In this document: one piece after another, positions 17,432 to 26,405 of the stretch
Numbering within the stretch: position 1 is the stretch's first letter
Layout of the letters: every line of letters begins with the position of its first letter
Assembly: GCA_017390585.1 (NCBI GenBank)
Contig: JAFPBB010000010.1
Coordinates: forward strand, 1-49,284
Direction: 5' to 3'
Length of the DNA: 49,284 bases
DNA from: Tidjanibacter sp.
GTDB lineage: Bacteria > Bacteroidota > Bacteroidia > Bacteroidales > Rikenellaceae
Made by a program: the position numbers and the translations under genes
The notes under the pieces: model-generated
Database searches by the model: none
Told to the model about the DNA's origin: nothing
Seen by the model: the letters and a program-made list of their open reading frames with translations, nothing else

Positions 17432-17527
17432 CCGATTTGGGAGCCTATGCCTTCGGATGGGGGCGAGATGGGGCAGTTTGCGCTCTTGTGGAGGGGCGCA
17501 GAGCGGCTCGAGGAGGCCGAAAATCGG
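17432..17527 (+). promoter_or_regulatory. Structured HU leader
   Basis: The beginning and end of the leader can pair: CCGATTT (17432-17438) with AAATCGG (17521-17527), enclosing about 80 nt that include a GCGC/GCGC pairing. This would fold the leader into a closed domain 49 nt before the HU start codon. The pairing was read by eye. Confidence 0.3.
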
Positions 17528-17575
17528 GAGAAAAAAGGTTGAATATTCACAACTAATTCATAAATTATACAAGTT

Positions 17576-17848
17576 ATGACTAAAGCAGATATCGTAAACA
17601 ACATCGCAAAAGAGACCGGCATCGAGAAAGTACTCGTTCAGCAGGTTGTTGAGGCTTTTATGGAGAACGTAAAAGGCTCCATCATCGAGAACGAGCCCGT
17701 ATACCTCAGGGGTTTCGGTAGCTTCATCATCAAGGAGCGCGCACAGAAAGTGGCTCGCAACATCTCCAAAGGCACTACCATCACCATTCCCGCTCACAAT
17801 ATTCCCGCCTTCAAGCCCGCAAAGAGCTTCGCAAGCAAGGTGAAATAA
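17576..17848 (+). CDS. hup: HU/IHF-family DNA-binding protein
   Basis: Nucleoid-associated, DNA-bending dimer of 90 residues, the standard HU length. The helical N-terminal half begins M-T-K-A-D-I-V-N-N-I-A. The beta-arm region has R-G-F-G-S-F-I-I-K-E-R, A-R-N-I-S-K-G-T-T-I-T-I-P and the end A-F-K-P-A-K-S-F, matching HU family consensus. The saddle-arm Pro expected in HU is found as I-P-A-H-N-I-P. It is probably highly expressed; its AT-rich upstream stretch has no Shine-Dalgarno sequence. A tiny basic gene follows 66 bp later and may be co-transcribed. Confidence 0.95.
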   Translation: MTKADIVNNIAKETGIEKVLVQQVVEAFMENVKGSIIENEPVYLRGFGSFIIKERAQKVARNISKGTTITIPAHNIPAFKPAKSFASKVK

Positions 17849-17914
17849 GAGCAGCCTACTGCAGATAACACAGAAGCAATCCAAATTTATAAACCAAATT
17901 AAATTTACAGAACT

Positions 17915-18010
17915 ATGCCTAACGGTAAGAAGAGGAAAGGTCCCAAAATGGCGACCCACAAACGCAAAAAACGTTTGCGTAAAAATCGTCACAAACACAA
18001 CAAGAAATAG
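17915..18010 (+). CDS. 31-residue highly basic peptide, ribosomal-protein-like
   Basis: ATG at 17915, TAG at 18008-18010. Of 31 residues, 17 are Lys or Arg and 3 are His (M-P-N-G-K-K-R-K-G at the start, then a second K/R/H-rich stretch). The frame is well formed, uses ordinary codons and lies between HU and RNase G, upstream of a terminator. Such composition is typical of the smallest ribosomal proteins, which are often missed by annotation. I recall near-identical small frames before RNase G in other Bacteroidales; whether this is a known Bacteroidota-specific ribosomal protein (such as bL38) I cannot tell from sequence alone. Confidence 0.75.
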   Translation: MPNGKKRKGPKMATHKRKKRLRKNRHKHNKK

Positions 18011-18046
18011 GTTGTCGGTTTACCTTTAATAGAAAAAATAGAGCTG

Positions 18047-18080
18047 AAAGCCTATCGAAGGTTTTTGGCTTTATTTTTTC
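18047..18080 (+). terminator. Terminator after the basic peptide
   Basis: A 6-bp stem (AAAGCC 18047-18052, GGCTTT 18067-18072), 14-nt loop, then a run of T residues. Confidence 0.6.
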
Positions 18081-18085
18081 ATTGA

Positions 18086-18160
18086 GGAACCCCATTCCCA
18101 CACGTGCTAAGTCTGTGTGGCTCTGGGATTCCGCGGACTTCCTTCCTATCCCAGTAGGAA
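18086..18160 (+). promoter_or_regulatory. Two stable hairpins in the RNase G leader
   Basis: First hairpin 18086-18132: GGAA/TTCC at the base, CCCA/TGGG, then CCACAC (18098-18103) with GTGTGG (18115-18120) at the top. Second hairpin 18143-18160: TTCCTA and TAGGAA with a 6-nt loop. They end 12 nt before the RNase G ATG. E. coli RNase E controls its own mRNA through a structured leader; a similar loop here is inference. Confidence 0.4.
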
Positions 18161-18172
18161 TCTACGAACACT

Positions 18173-19720
18173 ATGAACAGAGAATTAATCATCAATGTCA
18201 CCCCGACTGAAGTGACCATTGCTCTGGTCGAGGACAAACAACTCGTCGAACTCGACAAGGAGAGCTGCAAGAGTGGCTTTGCTGTGGGTGATATCTACTT
18301 GGGCAAGGTCCGCAAAATTATGCCCGGACTCAATGCCGCTTTCGTCAACATCGGCCACGAGAAGGATGCTTTCATCCACTATCTCGACCTCGGCCCTCAG
18401 TTCCCACAGCTCCACAAACTTGTGGCGAACCTCTCGACGAAGAAGAAAAACGTGCGCATAGAGAGTCTCCGCCTCGAGCAGCCGCTCGATAAGACGGGCA
18501 AACTCTCGAGCCAGATTTCCGGAGGTCAGCCCATTATGGTTCAGGTTGCCAAGGAGGCAATCTCCACCAAGGGCCCACGACTCACCTCCGACATTTCGCT
18601 GGCAGGTCGCAACGTAGTGCTCATTCCCTTTTCGAACAAGATATCCATATCCGCAAAAATCCGCTCCAACGAGGAGAAGAAGAGGCTCAAAAAGATTTGC
18701 GACAAGGTGCTCCCCAAGAACTATGGAGTGATCATCCGCACCGCGGCGCAGGGCAAGAGCGACGTCGACATCGAGCAGGATATCCTCTCGCTCATCAAGA
18801 AGTGGGAGAGTGCCCTCGAGGGCATCAAGACCAAGGTGCCTCCCGTGCAGTTGCTCAGCGAGATGAGCAGAGCCAACACCATCATCCGCGACTCGCTCAA
18901 CTCCTCCTTCAATGCCATCCACGTCAACGACGAGACCATTTATGAGGAGATTAGGGAGTACATTAAGGTTATAGCACCCGAGAAGCTCAAGATTGTCAAG
19001 CTCTACAAGGGCACCCAGCCCATTTTTGACAACTTCGACATCTCTCGCCAGATAAAGTCGCTCTTTGCAAAGTATGTATCCCTGAAGAGGGGTGCATACC
19101 TGATTATCGAACATACGGAGGCTCTCCACGTCATCGACGTCAATAGTGGCAACCGCGCGAAGGTTGCCGACGATCAGGAGAGTACGGCTATGGATGTAAA
19201 CCTCTCGGCAGCAGCCGAAATCGCCCGTCAGTTGCGTCTGCGCGATATGGGCGGTATTGTGATCATAGACTTCATCGACCTTCATAAAGCCGAGAACCGC
19301 CAGAGGCTCTATGAGGAGATGCAGAAACTTATGGCCGGAGATAAGGCCAAACACACCATTCTTCCGCTGACCAAGTTTGGCCTGATGCAGATTACCCGTC
19401 AGAGGGTGAGACCCGAGGCCATCAGCAAGGCGGAGGAGACCTGCCCCACTTGTGGAGGCACGGGCAAGATCTCGCCTGCGATTCTGATTGATAAGCAGAT
19501 AGAGAATCAGATTGCCTACTACGCCATTGAGAAGCGTCGCAGGAGTCTGGGGGTTGTGGTGAACCCCATTATGGCGGCCTACCTTACTCGAGGCGGACTC
19601 TGGAGCATTCGTCGCAAGTGGCGTCGCAGATATTTGTGTGACATCCGTGTGCTTGTGGACCAGTCGCTCGGAGTGATCGAGTATAAGGTTGTGGACAAGA
19701 AGAGGCGCGAACTTGCGTAG
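18173..19720 (+). CDS. rng: Ribonuclease E/G family endoribonuclease
   Basis: 5'-end-dependent endonuclease for rRNA maturation and mRNA decay. At 515 residues it is the RNase G size and lacks the long RNase E scaffold tail. The order is family-like: an S1-type RNA-binding part near the N-terminus (V-G-D-I-Y-L-G-K-V-R-K-I-M-P-G-L-N-A-A-F-V-N-I-G), then the DNase-I-like catalytic domain with Asp322 in V-I-D-V-N-S-G and Asp366 in I-D-F-I-D-L. The zinc-link C-P-T-C-G-G follows near 422-427. The leader carries two hairpins. No strong terminator separates it from mfd, which begins 103 bp downstream, so some co-transcription is possible. Confidence 0.95.
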   Translation: MNRELIINVTPTEVTIALVEDKQLVELDKESCKSGFAVGDIYLGKVRKIMPGLNAAFVNIGHEKDAFIHYLDLGPQFPQLHKLVANLSTKKKNVRIESLRLEQPLDKTGKLSSQISGGQPIMVQVAKEAISTKGPRLTSDISLAGRNVVLIPFSNKISISAKIRSNEEKKRLKKICDKVLPKNYGVIIRTAAQGKSDVDIEQDILSLIKKWESALEGIKTKVPPVQLLSEMSRANTIIRDSLNSSFNAIHVNDETIYEEIREYIKVIAPEKLKIVKLYKGTQPIFDNFDISRQIKSLFAKYVSLKRGAYLIIEHTEALHVIDVNSGNRAKVADDQESTAMDVNLSAAAEIARQLRLRDMGGIVIIDFIDLHKAENRQRLYEEMQKLMAGDKAKHTILPLTKFGLMQITRQRVRPEAISKAEETCPTCGGTGKISPAILIDKQIENQIAYYAIEKRRRSLGVVVNPIMAAYLTRGGLWSIRRKWRRRYLCDIRVLVDQSLGVIEYKVVDKKRRELA

Positions 19721-19822
19721 GGGAGTGGGTATTGAGTCGGAGAGCGGACTCCGCCCACACAGACCCTTTTCGCGCGACCATTCTCACCTCTATGTGTTAT
19801 TCTTACGGAGTCGAGCAAGATA

Positions 19823-22800
19823 ATGGAGAAGAAAAAGGTCGAAAATAGAGCCTTGCAGGATATTCTGCAAAGGGCCGCAAAGACCGCTGCACTCAAGCAG
19901 TTGGCCGAGCAGATTGAGAGCCGAACCGTGACAGAGATAACCTCTCTGGCGGGTTCGGCTTTTGCTCTCTATGCGTCGGTGGCGGCGGGTAGGGTCGGAG
20001 GGTTGCACATCTTTGTTGCCGACGACAGGGATGGAGCGGCCTATCTGGCCAGCGATATGTATCGCCTTATGGATGCCGAGCGAGTGATGTTCCTCGCCTC
20101 GAGCTACAAGCGTTCCATCCGCTATGGCAGCGAGGACGCCTCGAGTCAGGTGCAGCGCACGGCGGCTCTGGAGGCCATTCGCAATAGGGGCGGCAGGGAG
20201 ACGCTTGTGGTCTGCACCTACCCCGAGGCTCTCTCCGAGAATGTGGCCTCGGTGGAGAGTATGGATGCTACGACGGTGGAACTGAAGGTGGGCGAACGCA
20301 TCTCTATGGAGAGCCTCCGCGAACAGGTCGAGGGACTTGGTTTCGAGAGGGTTGACTTTGTCCACGAGCCGGGTCAATACTCTATGAGGGGTGGCATTTT
20401 CGATATTTTTTCCTACTCGGAGAACAAACCCTTCAGGGTCGATTTTTTTGGCGACGAGGTGGATAGCCTGCGTCGCTTCGACCTCTCGTCGCAGCTCTCC
20501 ACGGAGAGGGTGGAGAGGGTCCGCATACTGCCCAACTTGAAGAATGTGGAGGGAAGCAAGAAGGTCTCCGTGGCCGAGTATGTCGGCCAGGCGGTGTGGT
20601 GGGTGACGGGACTCGACCACACCCTCTCGAGGCTCGACGATGTGAGGCGTAAGTTGCTGGCCGAGAGTGAGAATCCTGCCGAGGATGTGTTGAGGGTGAC
20701 TTCGGCCAAGGCCTTCTTGGAGGCCACCGCCGGGAGCGCAATGGTGCTCTCGCGTCCGAGTGCCAAGAGGGAGGCTGTGGCCAAGGTGACGTTCAACACC
20801 CTGCCCCAGACAGCCTTCAATAAGCAATACGATATGCTCGCCGACGACATCGAGGCGAGGGCCGCGCAGGGCTACACCACCTATCTCCTCTCCGACAACC
20901 GCACCCAATTCGAACGCCTGGAGAACATCCTGGCCGCCACCCATCGCAAGGCACGCTTCGAGCCGATGAAGATGATGCTCCACGAGGGCTTCACGGATAG
21001 GAGCCTGAGAATCAGCCTCTACACCGACCACCAGATCTTCGACCGCTACCATCGCTACTCCCTTCGTGGCGAGATCGACCGCAGGGAGAGCCTCACCATT
21101 GCCGAGCTCAACCAGCTCAAGATGGGCGACTATGTGGTCCACATCGACCACGGCGTGGGTCAATTTGGTGGCCTGCTCCGCACGGTGGAGAATGGCAAGG
21201 AGAAGGAGTCGGTGAAGATTGTCTACAAGGAGGGCGACGTGCTGCTTGTCAATGTACACTCGCTCCACCGCATCTCGCGCTACAAGAGCAAGGATAGCGA
21301 TGCACCACCCAAGATATACCGCCTCGGCTCGGGCCATTGGCAGAAGGTCAAGGAGGCTACGAAGAAGGCCGTCAAGGATATAGCACGCGAGCTCATCAAG
21401 CTCTACGCCGAGCGTAAGGCCAGCGGAGGCTTTGCCTTCTCGCCCGACAGCTACCTGCAGTTCGAGCTGGAGAGCTCGTTCCAATGGGAGGAGACCCCCG
21501 ACCAGCAGAAGGCTGTGGAGCTGATAAAGGGCGATATGGAGTCGAAGGAGCCTATGGACCGCTTGGTTTGTGGCGACGTGGGCTTTGGCAAGACGGAGGT
21601 GGCTGTGAGGGCGGCATTCAAGGCTGCGTGCGACAGCAAGCAGGTGGCTGTGCTGGTCCCCACAACGATTCTCGCACTCCAACACTATCGCACCTTTGCC
21701 GAGCGAATGAGAGGACTCCCCGTGAGGGTCGACTACCTCTCGCGCACCCGCTCCACAAAGGAGGTGCGACAGATTATGGCCGACCTCAAGGAGGGTAAGA
21801 TAGATATCATTGTGGGCACCCACAAACTGTTGGGTAAGGAGGTGCAGTTCAAGGACTTGGGACTGCTGATTATCGACGAGGAACAGAAATTTGGCGTCTC
21901 GGCCAAGGAGAAACTCAGGAGCCTGAGTGTGAGTGTCGACACTCTCACTCTCACCGCAACACCCATCCCTCGCACCCTGCAGTTTTCGCTTATGGGAGCC
22001 CGAGACCTCTCGGTTATATCGACTCCACCTCCCAACCGACAGCCCATCATCACGGAGTGTCACACCTTCGAGGAGTCGATCATTGCCGAGGCACTCGACT
22101 ATGAGCTCGATAGAGGTGGTCAGGTCTATTTTCTCCACAATAGGGTGGAGGATATCGAACGCATCGCATCGCTTGTGAGGAAATTGCGCCCCACGGCGAG
22201 GGTTGTGGTGGGCCACGGACAGATGCCTGCAGTGCAGCTCGAGAAGTTGCTGATGGACTTCATCTATGGCGAGTATGACGTGTTGGTTGCCACAACCATC
22301 ATCGAGAATGGCATCGACATCCCCAATGCAAACACGATTATCATCAACAATGCCCACCGCTTCGGACTCAGCGAACTCCACCAGCTGCGCGGACGTGTGG
22401 GCCGTAGCGACCGCAAGAGCTACTGCTATCTCCTCGCTCCGCCCGACGAACTGCTCACAGGCGATGCACGTCGCCGACTGAGGGCCATAGAGGAGTTCTC
22501 CGACCTCGGCTCGGGATTCAACATCGCAATGCAGGACCTCGACATCCGAGGTGCGGGCAATCTGCTCGGTGCCGAGCAGAGCGGCTTCATTGCCGATATG
22601 GGCTTTGAGACCTATCAAAAGATTCTCAATGAGGCCATTACGGAGCTCCGCACGGAGGGCACCGAGGGACTCGACGACATCGTGGGACGCGGGGCCGAAG
22701 AGGAGGTCAAGGAGGATGTACACTATGTCACCGACTGCGCTGTGGAGACCGACCAGGTGGCTCTGCTGCCCGATAGGTATGTGGGCCAGATGAGCGAGAA

Positions 22801-23206
22801 ACTCCAACTCTACCGACGACTCGACGGCATCTCGGATGAGGAGAGTATGACCCGCTTTGTGGCCGAGTTGACGGACCGATTCGGCAAGTTGCCTCCGCAG
22901 GCGGAGACCCTCGTGGATATCGTGCGACTGCGCTGGAGGGCTGTGGGCCTCGGCATCGAGAGGGCCAAGGTGAAGAATGGATTGATGCTGCTCTATTTCC
23001 CCTCGGATGGCCGCAATCGCTACTATAAGAGTGCCATCTTCGGAGGCATCCTGCGCTACGTCTCCTCCCATCCGGATAGGTTTGTTCTCAAGCAGAACAA
23101 CAATAAGGTCTATCTGACCGTTAGAAATGTGGAGAACCTCAAGGAGGGATGCCTGCTCCTCGATACCCTGCGCGAGGCTCTGGTTGCACCCCTTCCGAAC
23201 GAATAG
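19823..23206 (+). CDS. mfd: Transcription-repair coupling factor Mfd
   Basis: ATP-driven translocase that removes RNA polymerase stalled at DNA lesions and recruits UvrA. It has 1127 residues, near the usual 1150. The N-terminal UvrB-like region (about 1-330) includes Y-S-M-R-G-G-I-F-D-I-F-S. The polymerase-interaction domain has Y-V-V-H-I-D-H-G-V-G-Q-F-G-G-L. In the translocase, Walker A is G-D-V-G-F-G-K-T at 584-591 and Walker B is D-E-E-Q at 685-688. T-A-T-P-I-P-R-T-L-Q, G-R-V-G-R-S and the RecG-type motif follow. The C-terminal autoinhibitory domain is present. The long open frame on the other strand is an artefact. Confidence 0.97.
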   Translation: MEKKKVENRALQDILQRAAKTAALKQLAEQIESRTVTEITSLAGSAFALYASVAAGRVGGLHIFVADDRDGAAYLASDMYRLMDAERVMFLASSYKRSIRYGSEDASSQVQRTAALEAIRNRGGRETLVVCTYPEALSENVASVESMDATTVELKVGERISMESLREQVEGLGFERVDFVHEPGQYSMRGGIFDIFSYSENKPFRVDFFGDEVDSLRRFDLSSQLSTERVERVRILPNLKNVEGSKKVSVAEYVGQAVWWVTGLDHTLSRLDDVRRKLLAESENPAEDVLRVTSAKAFLEATAGSAMVLSRPSAKREAVAKVTFNTLPQTAFNKQYDMLADDIEARAAQGYTTYLLSDNRTQFERLENILAATHRKARFEPMKMMLHEGFTDRSLRISLYTDHQIFDRYHRYSLRGEIDRRESLTIAELNQLKMGDYVVHIDHGVGQFGGLLRTVENGKEKESVKIVYKEGDVLLVNVHSLHRISRYKSKDSDAPPKIYRLGSGHWQKVKEATKKAVKDIARELIKLYAERKASGGFAFSPDSYLQFELESSFQWEETPDQQKAVELIKGDMESKEPMDRLVCGDVGFGKTEVAVRAAFKAACDSKQVAVLVPTTILALQHYRTFAERMRGLPVRVDYLSRTRSTKEVRQIMADLKEGKIDIIVGTHKLLGKEVQFKDLGLLIIDEEQKFGVSAKEKLRSLSVSVDTLTLTATPIPRTLQFSLMGARDLSVISTPPPNRQPIITECHTFEESIIAEALDYELDRGGQVYFLHNRVEDIERIASLVRKLRPTARVVVGHGQMPAVQLEKLLMDFIYGEYDVLVATTIIENGIDIPNANTIIINNAHRFGLSELHQLRGRVGRSDRKSYCYLLAPPDELLTGDARRRLRAIEEFSDLGSGFNIAMQDLDIRGAGNLLGAEQSGFIADMGFETYQKILNEAITELRTEGTEGLDDIVGRGAEEEVKEDVHYVTDCAVETDQVALLPDRYVGQMSEKLQLYRRLDGISDEESMTRFVAELTDRFGKLPPQAETLVDIVRLRWRAVGLGIERAKVKNGLMLLYFPSDGRNRYYKSAIFGGILRYVSSHPDRFVLKQNNNKVYLTVRNVENLKEGCLLLDTLREALVAPLPNE

Positions 23207-23360
23207 CACGCCCCCTGTGTGCGGCGTGGCGGGGAGGTCGAATGAGGCCGACTGCTGCACAAAAAGTGATGTTGTCGGGGTCCGCGAAGGCTCCGATGGC
23301 AACTTTGGGTGCGAAAAAGTGAAAAAATGGGGATGAATAGGAGGGAAGAGGCGAAAAAAA

Positions 23361-23391
23361 TTTGAAAAGTAAGAGAAAAACACGATATTTG
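23361..23391 (+). promoter_or_regulatory. Promoter of the OmpP1/FadL-like gene, full -33/-7
   Basis: TTTG (23361-23364), a 19-bp spacer, then GATATTTG (23384-23391), one mismatch from TAnnTTTG. A 6-bp perfect inverted repeat (ATAGAC 23402-23407, GTCTAT 23411-23416) lies just after the predicted start, so the mRNA would open with a small hairpin. Confidence 0.75.
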
Positions 23392-23447
23392 CGAAATTGT
23401 TATAGACTACGTCTATCGACGTTGTAAACAGAGAGAAACAGATTCGA

Positions 23448-24758
23448 ATGAATAGAAACAAAAAAATAGTGGTTTTGGTGGCCGCCCTGCTCGGCTTGGC
23501 AGGGGGAGGTAGGGCTCTCGCACAGGATAGCAGCCTCAATACCTATTCACCCTACACCTTCTACGGCATCGGCGATATCCACAACCAGGGCATCGCTGTG
23601 ACCCGTGCTATGGGTGGCGCTTCGGTGGGCTTCCGAAACTATCTTTATATCAACCCGCTCAACCCCGCATCCTACAGCTCCGTGAGGAACAACTCCTTCC
23701 TCTCCAACTTCGATATGGAGGGCCAGAACTTCTATGCCCACACGACGGATGCAAAGACCTCGTTCAACACCTTCAACGTGCGCGACATCGCAATGTCGTT
23801 CCCGCTGGCCAAAGGCTTGGGTGTGGGCGTGAGCGTCACCCCCTACAGTTCGGTGGGCTACGATGTGAATTTCTACGACCAGAGTCCCGATGTGCAGGGC
23901 GGTATTGGCCAGATGTTCTATGCCTACACCGGCGAGGGCGATGTGACGCAGTTCAAACTCGGCGTGGGCTATGAGGTGTTCAAGAACTTCTCGATTGGTG
24001 CCGACCTCATCTACTACCACGGCTCCATCCTGCGCACCTTCAGCGCACGTCCCACCTCCATCACCGGCGAGGGCTCCTACTACTCCCTCAGTGGCCAGAA
24101 CGAAGAGTATGTCAACAGCTTCTTCGGCACCTTCGGTATGCAGTGGACCCCCATTGCCAAGGAGGAGAGGGTGATGACCGTGGGCGCCACCTATCAACTC
24201 GGCGGCCGTATGGGTAATAGGGTGGAGGAGCGAGTGCCCCTGAATAGCACCATTCTCCCGGGTGAGTATGTGGTCGATAGGGAGTATGACTCAAATCTCT
24301 CGATGCCCTCGGTGATGGCAGTGGGTTTCTACTACCACACGCTCAAATATAGCTTTGGAGCCGACTATGAGTTTGCCGATTGGGGCCGACGCAACCTCGG
24401 CGACCAGAGCAACCGACTCTCCTTCCGCAACACCTCGAGCGTGAGGGTGGGTGGCCAATATACCCCCAATCCCGGCGATGTCCGCAATGCTTTCAAGAGA
24501 TTCACCTACCGCGGCGGTGTGCGTTGGAGCCAGAACTATGTGGTTCTCAATGACCAGCCCATCTCGGATGTGGCACTCACAATGGGTGTGGGCATACCCT
24601 TGAGGATGACGGGCCTGTCGAATGTCAACCTCGGTCTCGAGTTGGGCACAAGGGGTACGACCAAGGCGGGACTCTCGAGGGAAAACTACCTGAAGTTTAC
24701 CGTTGGATTCAGCTTCCTCGGTGAGGACTATTGGTTCGTCAAGATGAAATATGACTAA
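23448..24758 (+). CDS. OmpP1/FadL-like outer-membrane protein
   Basis: A 436-residue outer-membrane barrel. The signal peptide (K-K-I-V-V-L-V-A-A-L-L, ending A-L-A-Q) is followed by Y-S-P-Y-T-F-Y-G-I-G-D, a common start of Bacteroidota OmpP1/FadL/TodX-type proteins, with A-M-G-G-A-S-V-G-F and N-P-L-N-P-A-S-Y. Repeating amphipathic strands fill the rest, and the last strands (L-K-F-T-V-G-F-S-F and W-F-V-K-M-K-Y) contain aromatics. FadL relatives move hydrophobic substrates; the substrate here cannot be read. It has its own promoter and opens a run of envelope genes that continues to 30893. Confidence 0.85.
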   Translation: MNRNKKIVVLVAALLGLAGGGRALAQDSSLNTYSPYTFYGIGDIHNQGIAVTRAMGGASVGFRNYLYINPLNPASYSSVRNNSFLSNFDMEGQNFYAHTTDAKTSFNTFNVRDIAMSFPLAKGLGVGVSVTPYSSVGYDVNFYDQSPDVQGGIGQMFYAYTGEGDVTQFKLGVGYEVFKNFSIGADLIYYHGSILRTFSARPTSITGEGSYYSLSGQNEEYVNSFFGTFGMQWTPIAKEERVMTVGATYQLGGRMGNRVEERVPLNSTILPGEYVVDREYDSNLSMPSVMAVGFYYHTLKYSFGADYEFADWGRRNLGDQSNRLSFRNTSSVRVGGQYTPNPGDVRNAFKRFTYRGGVRWSQNYVVLNDQPISDVALTMGVGIPLRMTGLSNVNLGLELGTRGTTKAGLSRENYLKFTVGFSFLGEDYWFVKMKYD

Positions 24759-24848
24759 TGGGTCGCTCGGGGCAGTTGGAACCGAGAGGCCGCAGTGATG
24801 CTACTTGAACTCAATACAATAACTCTATAACAAGAATACCTTACAAAA

Positions 24849-26405
24849 ATGAAAAAAGTCGTAATCAAATCGATGGTAGTGCTCTCGCTCGTTATGGGCG
24901 GCACTTTCAACACCACCAACCTGATGGCACAGACCCAGGAGACCCAGCAGGTGGAGGAGACCCCCGCACAGCGCAAAGCTCGTGAGAAAGCAGAGAAAAA
25001 GGCTGCTAAAGAGGCAGAGAAAGCTCGCAAGGCTGCCGAGAAAGCTGAGAAAGCTCGCAAAGCTGAGGAGGAGAAAATTGCAAAGATCATCGCTGCACAG
25101 AAGGCTGCCGCTGCTAAGAATGGCGTGGTAGAGGAGCAGAAACCCGCAACTACCTATGGTCCCGAGTGGGGTGAGAACGCCACCGCTGCAGAGCGCGAGG
25201 AGAACCTCCGCATCTTCAACTTCTTCTCGGATGCCTACAACAACAAGGATTATGACAAGGCTCTGGAGTATATGTACACCCTTATCAACAACTGCCCCAA
25301 AGCTCGTAGTAGTGTCTATGCCAACGGCTCGAACATCTATCGTAACAAGATTGCTCGCGCTGCGTCGCTTGCAGAGAAGTCGGTCTACATCGACTCGCTG
25401 ATGAAGGTCTACGACTACCGCTTGGCTGCTTTTGCCGACGACAAGGAGTATGGCGAGGTCTACATCCTGAAGAACAAAGCCAAAGACTACTACAAGTATC
25501 GCTCGGAGGATAAGCAGGGTATGCTCGATCTCTTCCGTAAGGCTATTGAGAAGGATCCCGAGGTTGACCCCACCTTCATCAACCAGTACTTCACCGTTCT
25601 CGTTGAGGAGTATGAGGCTCTCAATGTGGAGACCGACCACTTTATGAACGAGTATGAGTTTATGGCCAACAAGATGGATGGCGTGACCGATCCCGAGGCT
25701 AAGACTACCTTCGACGCACTGCTCATCAAGTCGGGTGCTGCCGATTGCAACAACCTCGAGACCATCTTCTCGGACCGTCTCAAAAACAACCCCGACGACG
25801 CTGCCCTCATCGGTAAGGTCTACCGTCTGCTGCTTCGCAACAACTGCCAGAGCGCCTTCTTCCTTGAGGTTGGTGAGAAGAACTATGCTATCAACCCCAC
25901 CACCGTCGACGCTCAGATTCTGAGCCGCGCATTCGAGGCTAACAATATGTATGACAAGGCTCTCGAATATCTCCGCGCTGCTGTGGAGATGGAGACCGAC
26001 CCCATCCTCAAATCGAACCTCTGCGCTCAGATCTCGGGTACCGAGCTCTCCGCAGGTGCTGCTCGTGAGGCTGCCAACTTCGCTAAGATGGCTCTCGAGT
26101 TCAATGCCGACAATGGCACCGCCTACATCTGCCTCGCACAGGCCTATGTGGATGGCGCAAACGGTTGCGACGACTTCGGTAAGCAGACCGTATTCTGGCT
26201 GGCAAGCGACCTCGTGGCTAAAGCACGCACCCTCTTCGAGGGCAACGAGAAACAGCAGGATGTGTGCAACCAGCTCCTGTCGACCTATCGCGGCTACTTC
26301 CCCAAACAGGCCGACTGCTTCTTCCGTGGTCTCCAGGATGGCGACGCCTACAATGTGAACTGCGGTTGGGTGTCGGGTGGTACCACCGTAAGAGCTGCTA
26401 AATAG
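24849..26405 (+). CDS. Secreted TPR-type protein with charged coiled-coil start
   Basis: A 518-residue exported protein. After a signal peptide (ending near L-M-A-Q) comes a Lys/Ala/Glu-rich, coiled-coil-like segment (about 40-85, repeats such as A-E-K-A-R-K-A). The remainder is an alpha-helical solenoid with TPR-like pairs, for example A-Y-N-N-K-D-Y-D-K-A-L-E-Y and A-N-N-M-Y-D-K-A-L-E-Y-L-R-A-A. Its stop overlaps the GTG start of lptC by one base, so the two are translationally coupled. The coupling suggests a periplasmic scaffold connected with the outer membrane, but no specific role can be assigned. Confidence 0.82.
   Translation: MKKVVIKSMVVLSLVMGGTFNTTNLMAQTQETQQVEETPAQRKAREKAEKKAAKEAEKARKAAEKAEKARKAEEEKIAKIIAAQKAAAAKNGVVEEQKPATTYGPEWGENATAAEREENLRIFNFFSDAYNNKDYDKALEYMYTLINNCPKARSSVYANGSNIYRNKIARAASLAEKSVYIDSLMKVYDYRLAAFADDKEYGEVYILKNKAKDYYKYRSEDKQGMLDLFRKAIEKDPEVDPTFINQYFTVLVEEYEALNVETDHFMNEYEFMANKMDGVTDPEAKTTFDALLIKSGAADCNNLETIFSDRLKNNPDDAALIGKVYRLLLRNNCQSAFFLEVGEKNYAINPTTVDAQILSRAFEANNMYDKALEYLRAAVEMETDPILKSNLCAQISGTELSAGAAREAANFAKMALEFNADNGTAYICLAQAYVDGANGCDDFGKQTVFWLASDLVAKARTLFEGNEKQQDVCNQLLSTYRGYFPKQADCFFRGLQDGDAYNVNCGWVSGGTTVRAAK

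Noticed and set aside
23207-23228. Terminator after mfd
   Set aside because: A CACGCC/GGCGTG stem is present but no T-run follows, so it is not called.
19790-23539. Open frame of 1249 codons on the minus strand opposite mfd
   Set aside because: mfd carries all family motifs on the plus strand; the opposite frame shows none and runs through non-coding flanks.
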